A DNA stretch of 64,000 bases from Neogemmobacter tilapiae (GCF_014652215.1 NZ_BMYJ01000003.1:299494-363493); one strand, 5' to 3'; numbered from the stretch's first letter, positions 36,264 to 46,167 are shown. Program-made: numbers and translations. Notes: generated from the sequence alone by a model not told the origin.

Positions 36264-38984
36264 TTATGCAGCGGGTTGGGCATGGGCCGCAGGGCGCATG
36301 CGATGTTCGATGTCGTGAAGCAGGCCGCCCCGGCGGGTGTAGACGGCCCATGTCAGGATCAGGCAGACCCCGTAAAACCCGAGGAACAGCCAAAGTGCGG
36401 CGATGGGGTTGCCCGTCAGCGCGATCGAGGAGCCATAGGCCTTGGGGATAAAGAACCCGCCATAGGCACCGATGGCGCTTGAAAAGGCGACGATGCCCGC
36501 CGATTCCATGGCGGTCTGGCGCGCCAGATCGGCCCCCGAAAGCTGCGGCATCAGACGGGGCACTTCCTTCCCCATGATCACGGGGATCATCTGAAAGGTC
36601 GAGGCGTTGCCGACGCCAGTAAAGAAGAACAGCGCCATGAAGCCCGCGAAAAAGGCGGTAAAGTTCCCGGCATTCAGCGCCCAGATGACCACCGAGACGC
36701 TGGCAATCATGCCGACAAAGACCCAGAAGGTGACACGCCCGCCGCCCAGACGGTCAGCCAACCAGCCCGTTCCCGCGCGGGAAAGCGCGCCGACCAGCGG
36801 GCCAAGAAAGACATAGCCCAGCACGTCCATATCGGGGAAGGCGATCTTAGCCAGCAGGGGGAAGCCCGCCGAATAGCCGATGAAGCTGCCAAAGGTGCCG
36901 ATATAAAGCACACACATCAGCCAGTTGTGACGCCGCGAAAAGATCACCGATTGCTGGGTGAAACTCGCCCTTGCATCGGCAATGTCATTCATCCCCAGCC
37001 AGGCGGCCACGGTGGACGCCAGAATGAACGGCACCCAGACAAAGCCTGCGTTTTGCAGCCACAACTGCCCCCCATCCGGCAGGCTTTGCGCCGCCCCGCC
37101 CATGGCACCAAAGACGCCCATGGTGATGACGACGGGCACGACAAATTGCATGACACTGACGCCAAGGTTCCCCAGACCGGCATTCAGGGCCAAAGCATTG
37201 CCCTTTTCGGCCTTGGGGAAGAAATAGCCAATGTTCGCCATGGACGAGGCAAAATTCGCCCCCCCCAGCCCGCACAGCAGGGCCAGGATCAAGAAGACCA
37301 GATAGGGGGTTTGGGGATCTTGCACCGCATAGCCGATGCCCAGGGCGGGAACCATCAGCGAGGCGGTGGAAAGCGTCGTCCACAAGCGCCCGCCAAAGAT
37401 CGGCACCATAAAGCCGTAAAAGATCCGCAGGGTTGCGCCCGACAGGGCGGGAAGTGCCGCCAGCCAGAACAGTTGTTCGGGTGTAAAGCCAAACCCGATG
37501 GCCGGCAGTTTGGCGACAACCATCGACCAGACCATCCAGACCGAAAAGGCCAGCAGCAGCGCCGGAATCGACAGCCACAGGTTCCGCCTTGCGATGCTGC
37601 GCCCCCTGTCCGCCCAAAAGCGGCTGTCCTCGGGCCGCCAGTCCTCCAGAACGCGCGGCATCCGGGTCCGCTCGGGGTGGTGGATTTCGGCCATTTCTGG
37701 CAATTCCGGCAGGGCATCCAGCGCCGCCCCATGCACCGCCCGTTCCATCGCGCGGATCGACAGATGCATCCAGGTCAGCGCCATCCCGACCAGCAGGAAC
37801 AGCAGCGCAAAACAGGATGTGTAAATCCCCGTGGCATCCAGCAGCGCCCCAAAGACGATGGGCAGGATAAAGCCGCCAAGGCCGCCAATCATGCCGACCA
37901 GACCGCCCACAGCGCCCACATGGTTCGGATAATAGACGGGGATATGCTTAAAGACGGCGGCTTTGCCGAGGCTCATGAAAAAGCCCAAGACAAACATCGT
38001 CACCACAAAGGGCCAAAGGCCCATTTCGGTGCTGAAGTGGATCGGGCCGCCCTTGCCCTGAATGGTGTAATCGGTCGGCGGATAAGACAGCATGAACAGC
38101 AGGATCAGGCTGAAACCAAAGGTCCAGTACATCACCGAACGCGCCCCGAAACGGTCGGACAGATGCCCGCCATAGGCCCGGAACAGGCTGGCCGACAGGC
38201 TGAACGCCGCCGCCGCCATCCCTGCGGTCCGCACATCGACGCCATAAACGTCGATCAGGTAATGCGGCATCCACAGGGCCAGCGCCACAAAGGCCCCAAA
38301 GACAAAGAAGTAATAGACCGAAAAGCGCCAGACTTGCAGGTTCTTCAACGGTGCGAACTGCTGGGCCAGCGAGGGGGCCTTAACCCCTGCCTGACGCCGC
38401 GCAATCAGTTCGGGATCATCCTTGGCGAACAGGTAGAAGGCGACCGCCATCAGCGCCAGCCCTGCCGCCCAAGCGTTCGCAACCCCCTGCCAGCCATAGG
38501 CCACCATCACAAAGGGGGCCACGAACTTGGTGACCGCCGCCCCCACGTTCCCCGCGCCAAAGATGCCAAGGGCTGTGCCTTGGTGGCCCTTGTCATACCA
38601 GCGCGACACATAGGCCACCCCAATGATGAACGACCCGCCTGCCAGCCCAATGCCAAGCGCGGCAAAAAGAAAGGTGATGTAGGTGGTCGCAAAGGTCAGC
38701 AACCAGGTTGCCAGCGCTGCCGCCAGCATTTGCATCGAAAACACCATCCGCCCGCCGAAACGTTCGGTCCAGACCCCCAGAAACAGCCGCACCAGTGACC
38801 CTGTCAGGATGGGCGTCGCCACCAGAAGCCCGTATTGAAATTCGGTCAGCGACAGCTCTTTCTTGATCTCGATCCCAATGATCGAAAAAATCGTCCAGAC
38901 CGCAAAACACGCCGTAAAAGCGATGGTTGACAGCGCCAGCGCCCTGTTCTGATCGCCTTTCGCGACCGTCGAACCCTCTATCAT
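36264..38984 (-). CDS. narK: NarK1-NarK2 fusion, nitrate/nitrite transporter
   Basis: A 906-residue protein made of two complete major-facilitator domains, about 24 hydrophobic helices. The first half (to about 430) ends in a linker rich in Pro and acidic residues (ALPELPEMAEIHHPERTRM), and the second half restarts with LWLSIPALLLAFSVWMVW. Each half carries the Gly-rich nitrate signature region (for example GLAGGSFIIG and GLGGANFASSM). Family knowledge from Paracoccus: the first half acts as a proton-linked nitrate importer and the second as a nitrate/nitrite antiporter. The start has a perfect AGGAGGG site. An FNR box lies 66 bases upstream. Confidence 0.93.
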   Translation of the reverse strand: MIEGSTVAKGDQNRALALSTIAFTACFAVWTIFSIIGIEIKKELSLTEFQYGLLVATPILTGSLVRLFLGVWTERFGGRMVFSMQMLAAALATWLLTFATTYITFLFAALGIGLAGGSFIIGVAYVSRWYDKGHQGTALGIFGAGNVGAAVTKFVAPFVMVAYGWQGVANAWAAGLALMAVAFYLFAKDDPELIARRQAGVKAPSLAQQFAPLKNLQVWRFSVYYFFVFGAFVALALWMPHYLIDVYGVDVRTAGMAAAAFSLSASLFRAYGGHLSDRFGARSVMYWTFGFSLILLFMLSYPPTDYTIQGKGGPIHFSTEMGLWPFVVTMFVLGFFMSLGKAAVFKHIPVYYPNHVGAVGGLVGMIGGLGGFILPIVFGALLDATGIYTSCFALLFLLVGMALTWMHLSIRAMERAVHGAALDALPELPEMAEIHHPERTRMPRVLEDWRPEDSRFWADRGRSIARRNLWLSIPALLLAFSVWMVWSMVVAKLPAIGFGFTPEQLFWLAALPALSGATLRIFYGFMVPIFGGRLWTTLSTASLMVPALGIGYAVQDPQTPYLVFLILALLCGLGGANFASSMANIGYFFPKAEKGNALALNAGLGNLGVSVMQFVVPVVITMGVFGAMGGAAQSLPDGGQLWLQNAGFVWVPFILASTVAAWLGMNDIADARASFTQQSVIFSRRHNWLMCVLYIGTFGSFIGYSAGFPLLAKIAFPDMDVLGYVFLGPLVGALSRAGTGWLADRLGGGRVTFWVFVGMIASVSVVIWALNAGNFTAFFAGFMALFFFTGVGNASTFQMIPVIMGKEVPRLMPQLSGADLARQTAMESAGIVAFSSAIGAYGGFFIPKAYGSSIALTGNPIAALWLFLGFYGVCLILTWAVYTRRGGLLHDIEHRMRPAAHAQPAA

Positions 38985-39049
38985 GGTTCCCTCCTGTGCC
39001 GGATCAGCCCGGTTTCAAAGGGTCATCGCGCAGGGTGGCCGCGCTCAAC

Positions 39050-39063
39050 TTGATCTGAATCAA
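39050..39063. promoter_or_regulatory. FNR-type box upstream of narK
   Basis: Perfect TTGAT-CTGA-ATCAA palindrome. Its centre is about 72 bases upstream of the narK ATG; an activator bound at -41.5 would give a leader of roughly 30 bases. This fits class II activation of the nar operon. Confidence 0.88.
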
Positions 39064-39164
39064 GTGGCAGCTTGGGCTATGGCCAAAACCAACAGTGATT
39101 GAGGTTTGCCTGCGAAGTACGGCGAAAATTTTGGTGCGGCACTTGATTTATCGTGCTCTTTTGG

Positions 39165-39178
39165 TTGATAAAGATCAA
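39165..39178. promoter_or_regulatory. FNR-type box upstream of the Fnr-family gene
   Basis: Perfect TTGAT-AAAG-ATCAA palindrome, centred only about 31 bases before the regulator ATG at 39203. It is too close for class II activation of that gene unless translation starts further downstream, so it may be an autorepression site or a second, upstream site for narK. Confidence 0.85.
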
Positions 39179-39202
39179 GCAATCTAGACCTGATCGGTTC
39201 CC

Positions 39203-39895
39203 ATGCACGCCAAAGACCTGCCCGAGATCCGTCACCTGCCGCTTTTCCGCGACATGCGGCAAGCCAGCTTTGATACGCTGATGGACAAGGCCTATGCGCA
39301 AAGTTTTCCAATGGGGCTGGAACTGATCCGTCAAGGTGATCCTGCGGATTTCCTGCATGTCGTTATGGAAGGCTCGGTGGAACTTTATGCTCATTGGGCA
39401 GGGCATGAATCGACCATGGCGGTGGTGCATCCCGTGGGCACCTTTATTCTGGCGGCCTGCGTTCGGGACCAACCCTATCTGATGTCAGCCCGCACGCTGG
39501 AGCGGTCGCGGATCATCCTGATCCCAGCCTCCGATCTGCGGGTGACGTTTCGACAGGATCCCGATTTTGCAGTGTCAGTCGTGACCGAATTGGCGGGGTG
39601 TTACCGCGCCGTCATCCGCCACACCAAGGGGCTGAAATTGCGCAATTCGCGCGAAAGGATTGCGGCTTGGTTTTGGCGGCAAGCGGCGCAGAGGGGCAAT
39701 TTGGCCAGTTTCGTGCTGCCCGTGGAAAAGCGGTTTCTTGCCTCGTATCTGGGAATGACGCCTGAAAACCTTTCGCGTTCGCTGAAATCGCTCGAGGCGG
39801 ACGGGGTTAAGGTCGACGGCAGCCGCGTTATTATCACAGACCGGGCGCGGCTTGAGGCTTTGGTGCAGCCCGATCCTCTGATCGACGGGGCCTAA
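39203..39895 (+). CDS. Crp/Fnr-family transcriptional regulator (NarR-type)
   Basis: A 230-residue regulator with an N-terminal cyclic-nucleotide-binding-like beta barrel (ELIRQGDPADFLHVVMEGSVELY), a long dimer helix and a C-terminal helix-turn-helix (RFLASYLGMTPENLSRSLKSLEADG). The recognition helix has the E-x-x-S-R pattern of FNR-type proteins, fitting the TTGAT boxes next door. The N-terminal cysteine cluster of oxygen-sensing Fnr is absent, as in NarR/DNR-like members that respond to nitrate, nitrite or NO. Divergent from narK; probably regulates the nar operon. Gene symbol withheld because subgroup assignment needs phylogeny. Confidence 0.88.
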   Translation: MHAKDLPEIRHLPLFRDMRQASFDTLMDKAYAQSFPMGLELIRQGDPADFLHVVMEGSVELYAHWAGHESTMAVVHPVGTFILAACVRDQPYLMSARTLERSRIILIPASDLRVTFRQDPDFAVSVVTELAGCYRAVIRHTKGLKLRNSRERIAAWFWRQAAQRGNLASFVLPVEKRFLASYLGMTPENLSRSLKSLEADGVKVDGSRVIITDRARLEALVQPDPLIDGA

Positions 39896-40083
39896 ACCGC
39901 CCTATGCGGCCCAGAACAGCGATGGCAACGGTCAGCAGTTTGATCGTGCTTTCCTGTACGTTTGACTACTGCCGCATCGCCCACAGGACCATCGGGAACA
40001 AAGTAAAAGAACGCTAGACCTCCCGCCTTGGCTGCTCAGTCGATTGATCCCATGGTTAAGATCGGCTTCGCTCGTAACGCCTA

Positions 40084-41022
40084 CTAGGACAGCAATCCCG
40101 GCGGCTGCCTTGGCACGGCCGACATTTTGTGGGCGGTTTGCAGCACCTGCTGTTCGTCCCTGACCGCAAGAGCTGCGCGCAATCGTGCCCGGTGGCTGCG
40201 GCTGACAGGCAGTTCAAGCCCGGTGTCCAGCTGACAGAAGACCCGATTTCCGTCGTTCTCAAGCCTTGCGATATGGGCCAGTGCAACCCAATGTGAGCGG
40301 TGGATCGGTTGTCCGGGGATCACATCAAGCGCTTCGACGGCACGGCCAAAGGACATCAGAATCAGGGCTTCACCGTTGCGCGTATAGACCCGCAGATAGT
40401 GCAATTCGGCCGAAATGGCGACGATATCGGTTCCGATACGCCGTGGCAGCCGGGACAAAAGGTCAAGCAATGCGCCGCCAAAGGCCGACGGCTCATCAAG
40501 CGAATCAGGACGTTCCGCAGAAGGCGGTTCGTCTGCATCCTTTTGCTGCGCGATCATGATCAGACGTGGACCGTTCAGAAGAACCCAGAACAGCACCGAG
40601 GTCACACCACTGTCGCGCAGTTCGTCCAGCAAGCTGGAAACGGAGATCGGCTCTTGGTCCATCTGGCCGTCCAGCAACTCGACAATCCTGTCCAACAGGA
40701 CAAGATTGAAGACAGCAAAAAAGAAAGCACCCACCACCCCAACGGCCAGGACCAGCAGAAGGGGCGGCAAACGCTCGAACAAGGCAATACGGCCGAGATG
40801 GATTTGCGCCAGTTCAAACAGGAACAACGCCGAAGCGACATGGGCCAGCCAAAAGACGAACCGCGCGGGCAAATCCAGCCCTTGAGAGGCCGAAGGCTCG
40901 CTGACAGCAAGCCCGATAGCAAGAAGCGTGCCTGCGGCGATCAGGTAGCCGATCCAAGAGTTTCGGGGGTCGATGCGTGCCACAAGGCCATCGAGCGTGT
41001 GAAAGTGTGATCTGCTGGACAT
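40084..41022 (-). CDS. Membrane-bound LytTR-domain transcriptional regulator
   Basis: A 312-residue protein with about four N-terminal membrane helices (WIGYLIAAGTLLAIGLAV, FVFWLAHVASALFLFELA, PPLLLVLAVGVVGAFFFAVF, SVLFWVLLNGPRLIMIA), an acidic linker, and a C-terminal LytTR DNA-binding domain (about 195-290: ISAELHYLRVYTRNGEALILM, HRSHWVALAHIARLE, LPVSRSHRARLRAAL). It probably senses a membrane signal and binds DNA directly, with no phosphorelay domain. Start is put at ATG 41022; a longer start at 41097 is possible. Divergent from the PAP2 gene. Confidence 0.85.
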   Translation of the reverse strand: MSSRSHFHTLDGLVARIDPRNSWIGYLIAAGTLLAIGLAVSEPSASQGLDLPARFVFWLAHVASALFLFELAQIHLGRIALFERLPPLLLVLAVGVVGAFFFAVFNLVLLDRIVELLDGQMDQEPISVSSLLDELRDSGVTSVLFWVLLNGPRLIMIAQQKDADEPPSAERPDSLDEPSAFGGALLDLLSRLPRRIGTDIVAISAELHYLRVYTRNGEALILMSFGRAVEALDVIPGQPIHRSHWVALAHIARLENDGNRVFCQLDTGLELPVSRSHRARLRAALAVRDEQQVLQTAHKMSAVPRQPPGLLS

Positions 41023-41216
41023 GAAAACCTGTTCGTCAGCCGCCTGTTCCTGAAAGTTAGCTGACCAAGCGCTGGAATCAAACCGGACGCCGACCATTCG
41101 TGCATCGCACCTGTCCGTTCGTGCGGATCGGCTGGTCCTCTTCCAAGGACAAGTGCAGCACCGGGCCATCCGGTCAGACGACCACACATCAAATATTCGC
41201 AGGGGCCTCGCCAAAG

Positions 41217-42071
41217 ATGCTGCCGAACTTTTTCCCCGATGCCCTCGGAGGCGCAAGGTCCGGGCCTGCCCTATCGAGCCTTTACCGGGTCGAAATCTAC
41301 AAACCTGCCGACCTCAGCGCCGTTCACTGGACAGCGCGGATCCTTGCCACCATCCTTCTTTGCTTCGCCCTTTTTGCGATCTGGCCTGAAATCGATCTTC
41401 GCTTCTCGGGCCTGTTTTACGATCCCTCAGCCGGCTTCCTGATCGAAGGCCATCCGCTGACCGAGGCGCTGCGTCTGGCCGTCTGGAATCTTGGCATTTT
41501 GCTTTGCCTTGCCGCAGCGATCTGCATCGTCCTTGGCGCGGCAGGCTACAATGTCGTTTTGTCGATCCGTGCTTGGGGTTTTATCTTGTTGCTTTATGGT
41601 CTCGCCCCGGGGCTGATGGTCGAGATGCTGACAAAACCCATCTGGGGGCGGGCAAGGCCAGCGCAGATCACCGAATTCGGCGGGAACCTGCCTTTCAGCC
41701 CTCCGAATGAAATGGTGGACTTCTGCACACGCAACTGCACCTTTGTTTCGGGCGAAGTTTCGGGGGCCACGGTCACGGGGCTCGCCCTTTTGTTGCTGCT
41801 CTTTCACCTGAAACCTCGGCTTCACAAAATTCTCTGGTTCCTTCTTTTGACAACGGCCCTTTGTCTGCCCGTTGCCATCGCCTTGCAGCGCATTGCCGCG
41901 GGGCGGCACTTTCTGTCCGACAGCCTTTTTGCCGTGCTGTTCACTTTGCTAATGGCGCTTGGCCTTGTGCGGTTTTTGCGATGCTTGCCGCACCCCATGC
42001 GTTGGTTGCGACCACGACAGGATGCCCTTGCCACGGCGCTGGGCCATGTCGCCAAAACGGGGCAGGAGTAG
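41217..42071 (+). CDS. PAP2-family phosphatase (membrane)
   Basis: A 284-residue membrane protein with about six helices. PAP2 motifs: KX6RP (Lys140 to Arg147-Pro148), a second motif in which SGH becomes SGE (Ser178-Gly179-Glu180), and RX5HX3D with Arg225, His231 and Asp235. The Glu replaces the usual general acid His. Related membrane phosphatases act on undecaprenyl pyrophosphate or lipid A. Start ATG 41217 is chosen because the upstream frame overlaps the LytTR gene 5' end; an earlier ATG exists. Confidence 0.78.
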   Translation: MLPNFFPDALGGARSGPALSSLYRVEIYKPADLSAVHWTARILATILLCFALFAIWPEIDLRFSGLFYDPSAGFLIEGHPLTEALRLAVWNLGILLCLAAAICIVLGAAGYNVVLSIRAWGFILLLYGLAPGLMVEMLTKPIWGRARPAQITEFGGNLPFSPPNEMVDFCTRNCTFVSGEVSGATVTGLALLLLLFHLKPRLHKILWFLLLTTALCLPVAIALQRIAAGRHFLSDSLFAVLFTLLMALGLVRFLRCLPHPMRWLRPRQDALATALGHVAKTGQE

Positions 42072-42332
42072 GTCGCCATCCTGCGGCACATCGACACGGC
42101 CAAGGGTCCGCTTTGAATCACCACGGATGAGGGGTTGGAAATCGGCCTTGATCTGGTTTTCGGCACTCCTTTCTTTGGCTCTTTGCGGATCTTCTATCGT
42201 CCCGAGATCAAGTGGCACGGTTCTCGGATGAAGGTTTCGGGTGTCGCCTGCCATGCAGCAAGGCCCGCCACCTCTTCGGGGCGACCGTGGCGCTTGAGCA
42301 AAGGTTACACAGGCCTAGGCTGCCGCCAAGCA

Positions 42333-43658
42333 TCAGACCGTGGAGTGCGGGTCCACCATCCCTAGGGCGGGCAAAGCCTCGCGTTGCAGGATGGCTGCAA
42401 AAAAGCCATCGGTGCCGTGGCGGGCCGGCGTCAGGCAGAGGTGGCCTGACTGTGTTACGCCCGCCAGATGCGGTGCGGCGTCCCGCAGCGGCACCAGATG
42501 AAAAGCCGGGTTTGCGGCGAGGAAGGCCGTGACCTGATCCTCATTCTCTTCGCAAAGGACGGAACAGGTCGCGTAAACAAGCCGCCCGCCGGGCTTTACC
42601 AGACGCGCGGCGCTGGCCAGAATTCGCGCCTGCAAGGCGACAAGGCCTTCCAGCCCCAGTTCCGGGGCACGCCAGCGGGCATCGGGATTGCGCCGCCAAG
42701 TGCCCGTGCCGCTGCAAGGGGCGTCGATCAGCACACGGTCGAACCCCGCCTTGTGGCGCTTGATCCAACGGTCGGTTTCGCTGGACAGCACCCGCGTTTC
42801 GACATTGTGCAGGCCTGCGCCGCGCAGGCGTTCGGCGCAGCGTTTCAGGCGGGTTTCGTTCACGTCGCAGGCGACGACATAGCCCTTGTTCTGCATCTGG
42901 GCCGCGATGGCTAGCGTCTTGCCCCCGGCCCCGGCGCAGAAATCGACCACGCGCTCCTTGGGCTTGGCATCGACCAAAAGGGTGACAAGCTGCGACCCTT
43001 CGTCTTGAATTTCGATCTCTCCGGTTTTCAGCCCTGGCAGTCGCGCCAAGGAAAGACGTTCTTGCAAGCGGATGCCATGCGGCGAGAGGGGGGTGGGCTG
43101 CGGTCGCAGACCCATGCCCGTCATATCTCGCAGCATGGCGTCGCGCGTGGCCTTGATCGGGTTCACCCGCAGATCCAGCGGCGGGGGGATCAGGGTTGCT
43201 TCCATCTCGGCCCCGAAGCCTTCTTCGCCAAAGCGGCGCTGAAGGGGCGCCAGCGCCCAATCGGGGCATTCCAGACGCTTGGAATCAGGCATGTCGGGAT
43301 GGGCGACACTGTGGCCTGACAAATTGGCCAGCAGCGTGGTTTCGGCGGCGGATAGGGCGGGTTTCAGGCCATCCCAAAGGTGCTTGATCTGGTTTGGGGT
43401 TTTGCCTTCCCCCAGAACAAGCCAAGCCAGCAGCCGGTTGCGCGGGGTATCTGCGCTGTTTTGCCGGGCCAACCACCAACCCAGCCGCGCCCGATGGCGC
43501 AACATTGTATAAAGCGCCTCAAGCACGGCACCCCGATCCCGGTCATCCAGATCGCGGCGGGCGCGGAAGAAAGCCGAGGTCACAGCATCCGCCGGCCGCG
43601 CGGCGGTTTCCACGTCGCGCAAAACGTCAAGGGTGGCTTGCAGCAGATGAGGGGTCAC
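42333..43658 (-). CDS. rsmB: RsmB-like 16S rRNA m5C methyltransferase (NOL1/NOP2/Sun family)
   Basis: A 441-residue RNA cytosine-C5 methyltransferase. The N-terminal NusB-like RNA-binding region (HLLQATLDVLRDVETAARPAD) marks the RsmB type. The SAM site is DFCAGAGGKT; the two catalytic cysteines are in DAPCSGTG and YATCSVLCEEN. Start is GTG 43658. The 261 bases between it and the PAP2 stop show no gene. Confidence 0.9.
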   Translation of the reverse strand: MTPHLLQATLDVLRDVETAARPADAVTSAFFRARRDLDDRDRGAVLEALYTMLRHRARLGWWLARQNSADTPRNRLLAWLVLGEGKTPNQIKHLWDGLKPALSAAETTLLANLSGHSVAHPDMPDSKRLECPDWALAPLQRRFGEEGFGAEMEATLIPPPLDLRVNPIKATRDAMLRDMTGMGLRPQPTPLSPHGIRLQERLSLARLPGLKTGEIEIQDEGSQLVTLLVDAKPKERVVDFCAGAGGKTLAIAAQMQNKGYVVACDVNETRLKRCAERLRGAGLHNVETRVLSSETDRWIKRHKAGFDRVLIDAPCSGTGTWRRNPDARWRAPELGLEGLVALQARILASAARLVKPGGRLVYATCSVLCEENEDQVTAFLAANPAFHLVPLRDAAPHLAGVTQSGHLCLTPARHGTDGFFAAILQREALPALGMVDPHSTV

Positions 43659-43793
43659 GATCAGACAGCCGGGTTGGAGCGGGACAAGCGCAAGGAAGGG
43701 TTTGGGTCGCGGTTCAGATGAACCCCGCCCTTAACAACAGCTTACCCTATTTTCACGCATGAAGACCCCCGAACTTTTGGTGCGGGGGGGCAT

Positions 43794-44651
43794 TTACAAA
43801 ATCACCCGATGCTCTTTCTGCCCCATTGCCACCCCCGGAAAGGCAAAGGTCGCGCCAGACTGCGGGTATTGGGCCAAGCCCTCGTAAGACATCCATTCGC
43901 GGGCGCTGGTGACAAAGAGGGTCTTGCCATCCGCCCCGCCAAACGCCGGGCAGGTGCATTGGCTGGCGGGAATGGGGATGTTGTGCACTTGCGCGCCATC
44001 GTGGGCAAAGGCGGCGACGCGGGCGTCGGCCCAGAGGGCAACCCAGAACAGGCCATCCTGATCGACCACCGCCCCGTCCGGCTCGGCCTGGGAGGCGCTG
44101 AAGTCGAGGAAGGTTTCGGGCTGCCCCACGGGCCAACCCTCGGCGTCCAAGGCGACGCGGAAGACCTTGTAAAGCGCGGAATCGGCAAAGAACATCGTCT
44201 TGCCATCCGGGGTGAAGGAACAGGAATTCGGGATGGTGACGTTCGGGAAAACCTTGCGCAATTCGCCCTTATACAGCCGGTAAAAGCTGCCGAAGCCCAC
44301 ATCCGCCGCCGCGCGGCGGCCCATCGTGCCGATCCAGAAACCGCCCCAAGGGTCGGCGCGGCCATCGTTGGAGCGGTTCTCGGGTTTGTCGGCCTCCAGC
44401 GCCATCAAATCGACGCGCGCGCCGGTTTCGATGTTGAAGCGGAAAAGGGCGGTTTCCGAGGCGATCAGGAATTCATCGCGGCTGATCCAGCCCATCGCGG
44501 AACACATTTCGCCCATGTCCCATGCCTGGGGCTGGCCTGCGACCTGGGTCATCAGCTTGCGGCCCAGAATATCGACCCAGAAGAACTGTTCACGCTCGGG
44601 GTGCCAAAGCGCGCCTTCGCCCAGTTGGCACAGACGGTTGTCGTAGATCAT
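43794..44651 (-). CDS. SMP-30/gluconolactonase/LRE-family lactonase
   Basis: A 285-residue six-bladed propeller lactonase. Likely metal ligands are the Glu in [10 protein letters not shown], the Asn in [13 protein letters not shown], the Asn in [18 protein letters not shown] and the downstream Asp in [11 protein letters not shown]. It would open a sugar lactone such as galactono- or arabinonolactone. Its ATG overlaps the dgoA stop (ATGA), making it the last gene of the sugar operon. Confidence 0.88.
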   Translation of the reverse strand: MIYDNRLCQLGEGALWHPEREQFFWVDILGRKLMTQVAGQPQAWDMGEMCSAMGWISRDEFLIASETALFRFNIETGARVDLMALEADKPENRSNDGRADPWGGFWIGTMGRRAAADVGFGSFYRLYKGELRKVFPNVTIPNSCSFTPDGKTMFFADSALYKVFRVALDAEGWPVGQPETFLDFSASQAEPDGAVVDQDGLFWVALWADARVAAFAHDGAQVHNIPIPASQCTCPAFGGADGKTLFVTSAREWMSYEGLAQYPQSGATFAFPGVAMGQKEHRVIL

Positions 44652-45265
44652 GCCTTTTCCCCCACAGCCTTGTCATAGGCCGCCACAATCTCCCGCGCCC
44701 TTGAGCCCACTTCGGCGGGCGAAAGGCCGGGCGTATAGAGCGCCGTGCCGATGCCGAAACCATCGGCCCCGGCCTTGATCCATTCGCCAAAGTTCGAGGC
44801 CCCGGCCCCGCCCACGGCAAAGACCTTGCAGTCTTTTGGCAGCACGGCGCGCATGGCTTTGACCCCATCCGGCCCGATCAGGCTGGCCGGGAAAATCTTG
44901 AGCCCGGTCGCACCCGCCTTCAGCGCGGCAAAGCATTCGGTGGGGGTCATAACCCCCGGCCAGCTTTGCATGCCCATCGCCCGTGTGGCGCGGATCACGT
45001 CCGTATCGGCATTGGGCGAGACGATCAGCTTGCCGCCCACCCGCGCCACATCGGCGACGTTTTCAAGGGTCAGGACGGTGCCCGCCCCGATCAGCGCGCG
45101 GTCGCCGAATTCCAGCACCATCGCGGCAATGGAGGTCAGCGGGTCGGGCGAGTTCAGCGGCACCTCGATCTGGGTGATGCCCGCGTCAATCAAGGCCTGC
45201 GCCACGGGCAGGGCATCGGGCGGGGTCAGGCCGCGCAGGATGGCAATAAGGGGTCTGTCGGTCAT
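44648..45265 (-). CDS. dgoA: 2-dehydro-3-deoxy-6-phosphogalactonate aldolase
   Basis: A 205-residue class I KDPG/KDPGal aldolase that cleaves the phosphorylated acid to pyruvate and glyceraldehyde 3-phosphate. Catalytic Glu is in [11 protein letters not shown] and the Schiff-base Lys in [14 protein letters not shown], a wording characteristic of the galactonate branch. ATG 45265 is the start; two bases separate it from dgoK. Confidence 0.93.
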   Translation of the reverse strand: MTDRPLIAILRGLTPPDALPVAQALIDAGITQIEVPLNSPDPLTSIAAMVLEFGDRALIGAGTVLTLENVADVARVGGKLIVSPNADTDVIRATRAMGMQSWPGVMTPTECFAALKAGATGLKIFPASLIGPDGVKAMRAVLPKDCKVFAVGGAGASNFGEWIKAGADGFGIGTALYTPGLSPAEVGSRAREIVAAYDKAVGEKA

Positions 45266-45267
45266 GT

Positions 45268-46167
45268 TCACACCTTTCCGGCGGCGCGGGACAGCCCGGC
45301 CAGCACGCATTCATCGCCCGACAAAAGCCGGGCCGTTACCCCTTGCGCCAAAAGGGCCCGCGCATAGGCCGCTGACAGCTTGTCAGCCCCGATCAGGCTG
45401 ACCGCTTGGCCCAGCCAATAGGGCCGCGCCGCCGCCAGTTCCGCGCCGATCAACAGGCCCGACAGGCGGGCCTTGGCGGCATCGCCGGACAGGCCGTTCA
45501 ACAGGCCTTCGGCCCGCAGGCGGAACAGCATGGCCGCCAGCCGTTCGGGACGGGACAGGGCGTCGGAGACGCCCTGATCAAAGGCGGCATCGTCCCAGCC
45601 CTTTGCATCCACCATCCCATGCCGCAGCACCGATTGGCCGGACAAAAGGGCGAACATCTCGCCCGTCATCATGGTCTGGAAACTCACCACCTCATCCGCC
45701 GAGACTTGGGCCCATTTGGAATGGGTTCCGGGCAGGCAAAGCACCCCGTCAAAACCGGGCGACAGGGCCAAGGCCCCGGCGATCTGGGTTTCTTCGCCGC
45801 GCATCACATCGGCGGGATTGGCTTGGGAAAGGCCTGGCACGATGGCGAACGTGAAACGGGGGTCGGTCACGGTGACGTCCATCAAGCCGCCCTTGTCCAC
45901 GGGCAGGCAGGGCACCGAACGATAGGGGGCCTCAACCCAGCCTTGGCGCGCGCCGACCATGCCGCAGGCGATGACGGGCGTCACCTTATCCGTCGAGAGC
46001 CATCCGTCGATCAGGCGAAGAAGCGCGCCTTCAAACTGATCCCGCGCCAGTTTGCCCATACCCTCATCCGAGGTGGCTTGGGCCAGAACGCCGTCTGTCC
46101 CCATTGCAAAGGCGCGCAGGTTGGAGGTGCCCCAATCCACCGCAATCCATTCGGGTTTCACCGTCAT
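45268..46167 (-). CDS. dgoK: 2-dehydro-3-deoxygalactonokinase
   Basis: A 299-residue sugar-acid kinase of the ASKHA fold that phosphorylates 2-keto-3-deoxygalactonate. It opens with the phosphate-1 motif [16 protein letters not shown] and has [13 protein letters not shown], the family signature. It is flanked by SDR and dgoA genes in one operon; its ATG overlaps the SDR stop (ATGA). Confidence 0.93.
   Translation of the reverse strand: MTVKPEWIAVDWGTSNLRAFAMGTDGVLAQATSDEGMGKLARDQFEGALLRLIDGWLSTDKVTPVIACGMVGARQGWVEAPYRSVPCLPVDKGGLMDVTVTDPRFTFAIVPGLSQANPADVMRGEETQIAGALALSPGFDGVLCLPGTHSKWAQVSADEVVSFQTMMTGEMFALLSGQSVLRHGMVDAKGWDDAAFDQGVSDALSRPERLAAMLFRLRAEGLLNGLSGDAAKARLSGLLIGAELAAARPYWLGQAVSLIGADKLSAAYARALLAQGVTARLLSGDECVLAGLSRAAGKV

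Noticed and set aside
36927..38798. A 623-codon open frame on the plus strand opposite narK
   Set aside because: It is rich in Gln, His, Pro and Arg, has no family resemblance, and is fully antisense to a clear transporter gene; it is a GC-bias shadow.
39896..40083. Possible transposase remnant between the Fnr-family and LytTR genes
   Set aside because: Short fragments in several frames, but no recognisable transposase motif or terminal repeats; no support.
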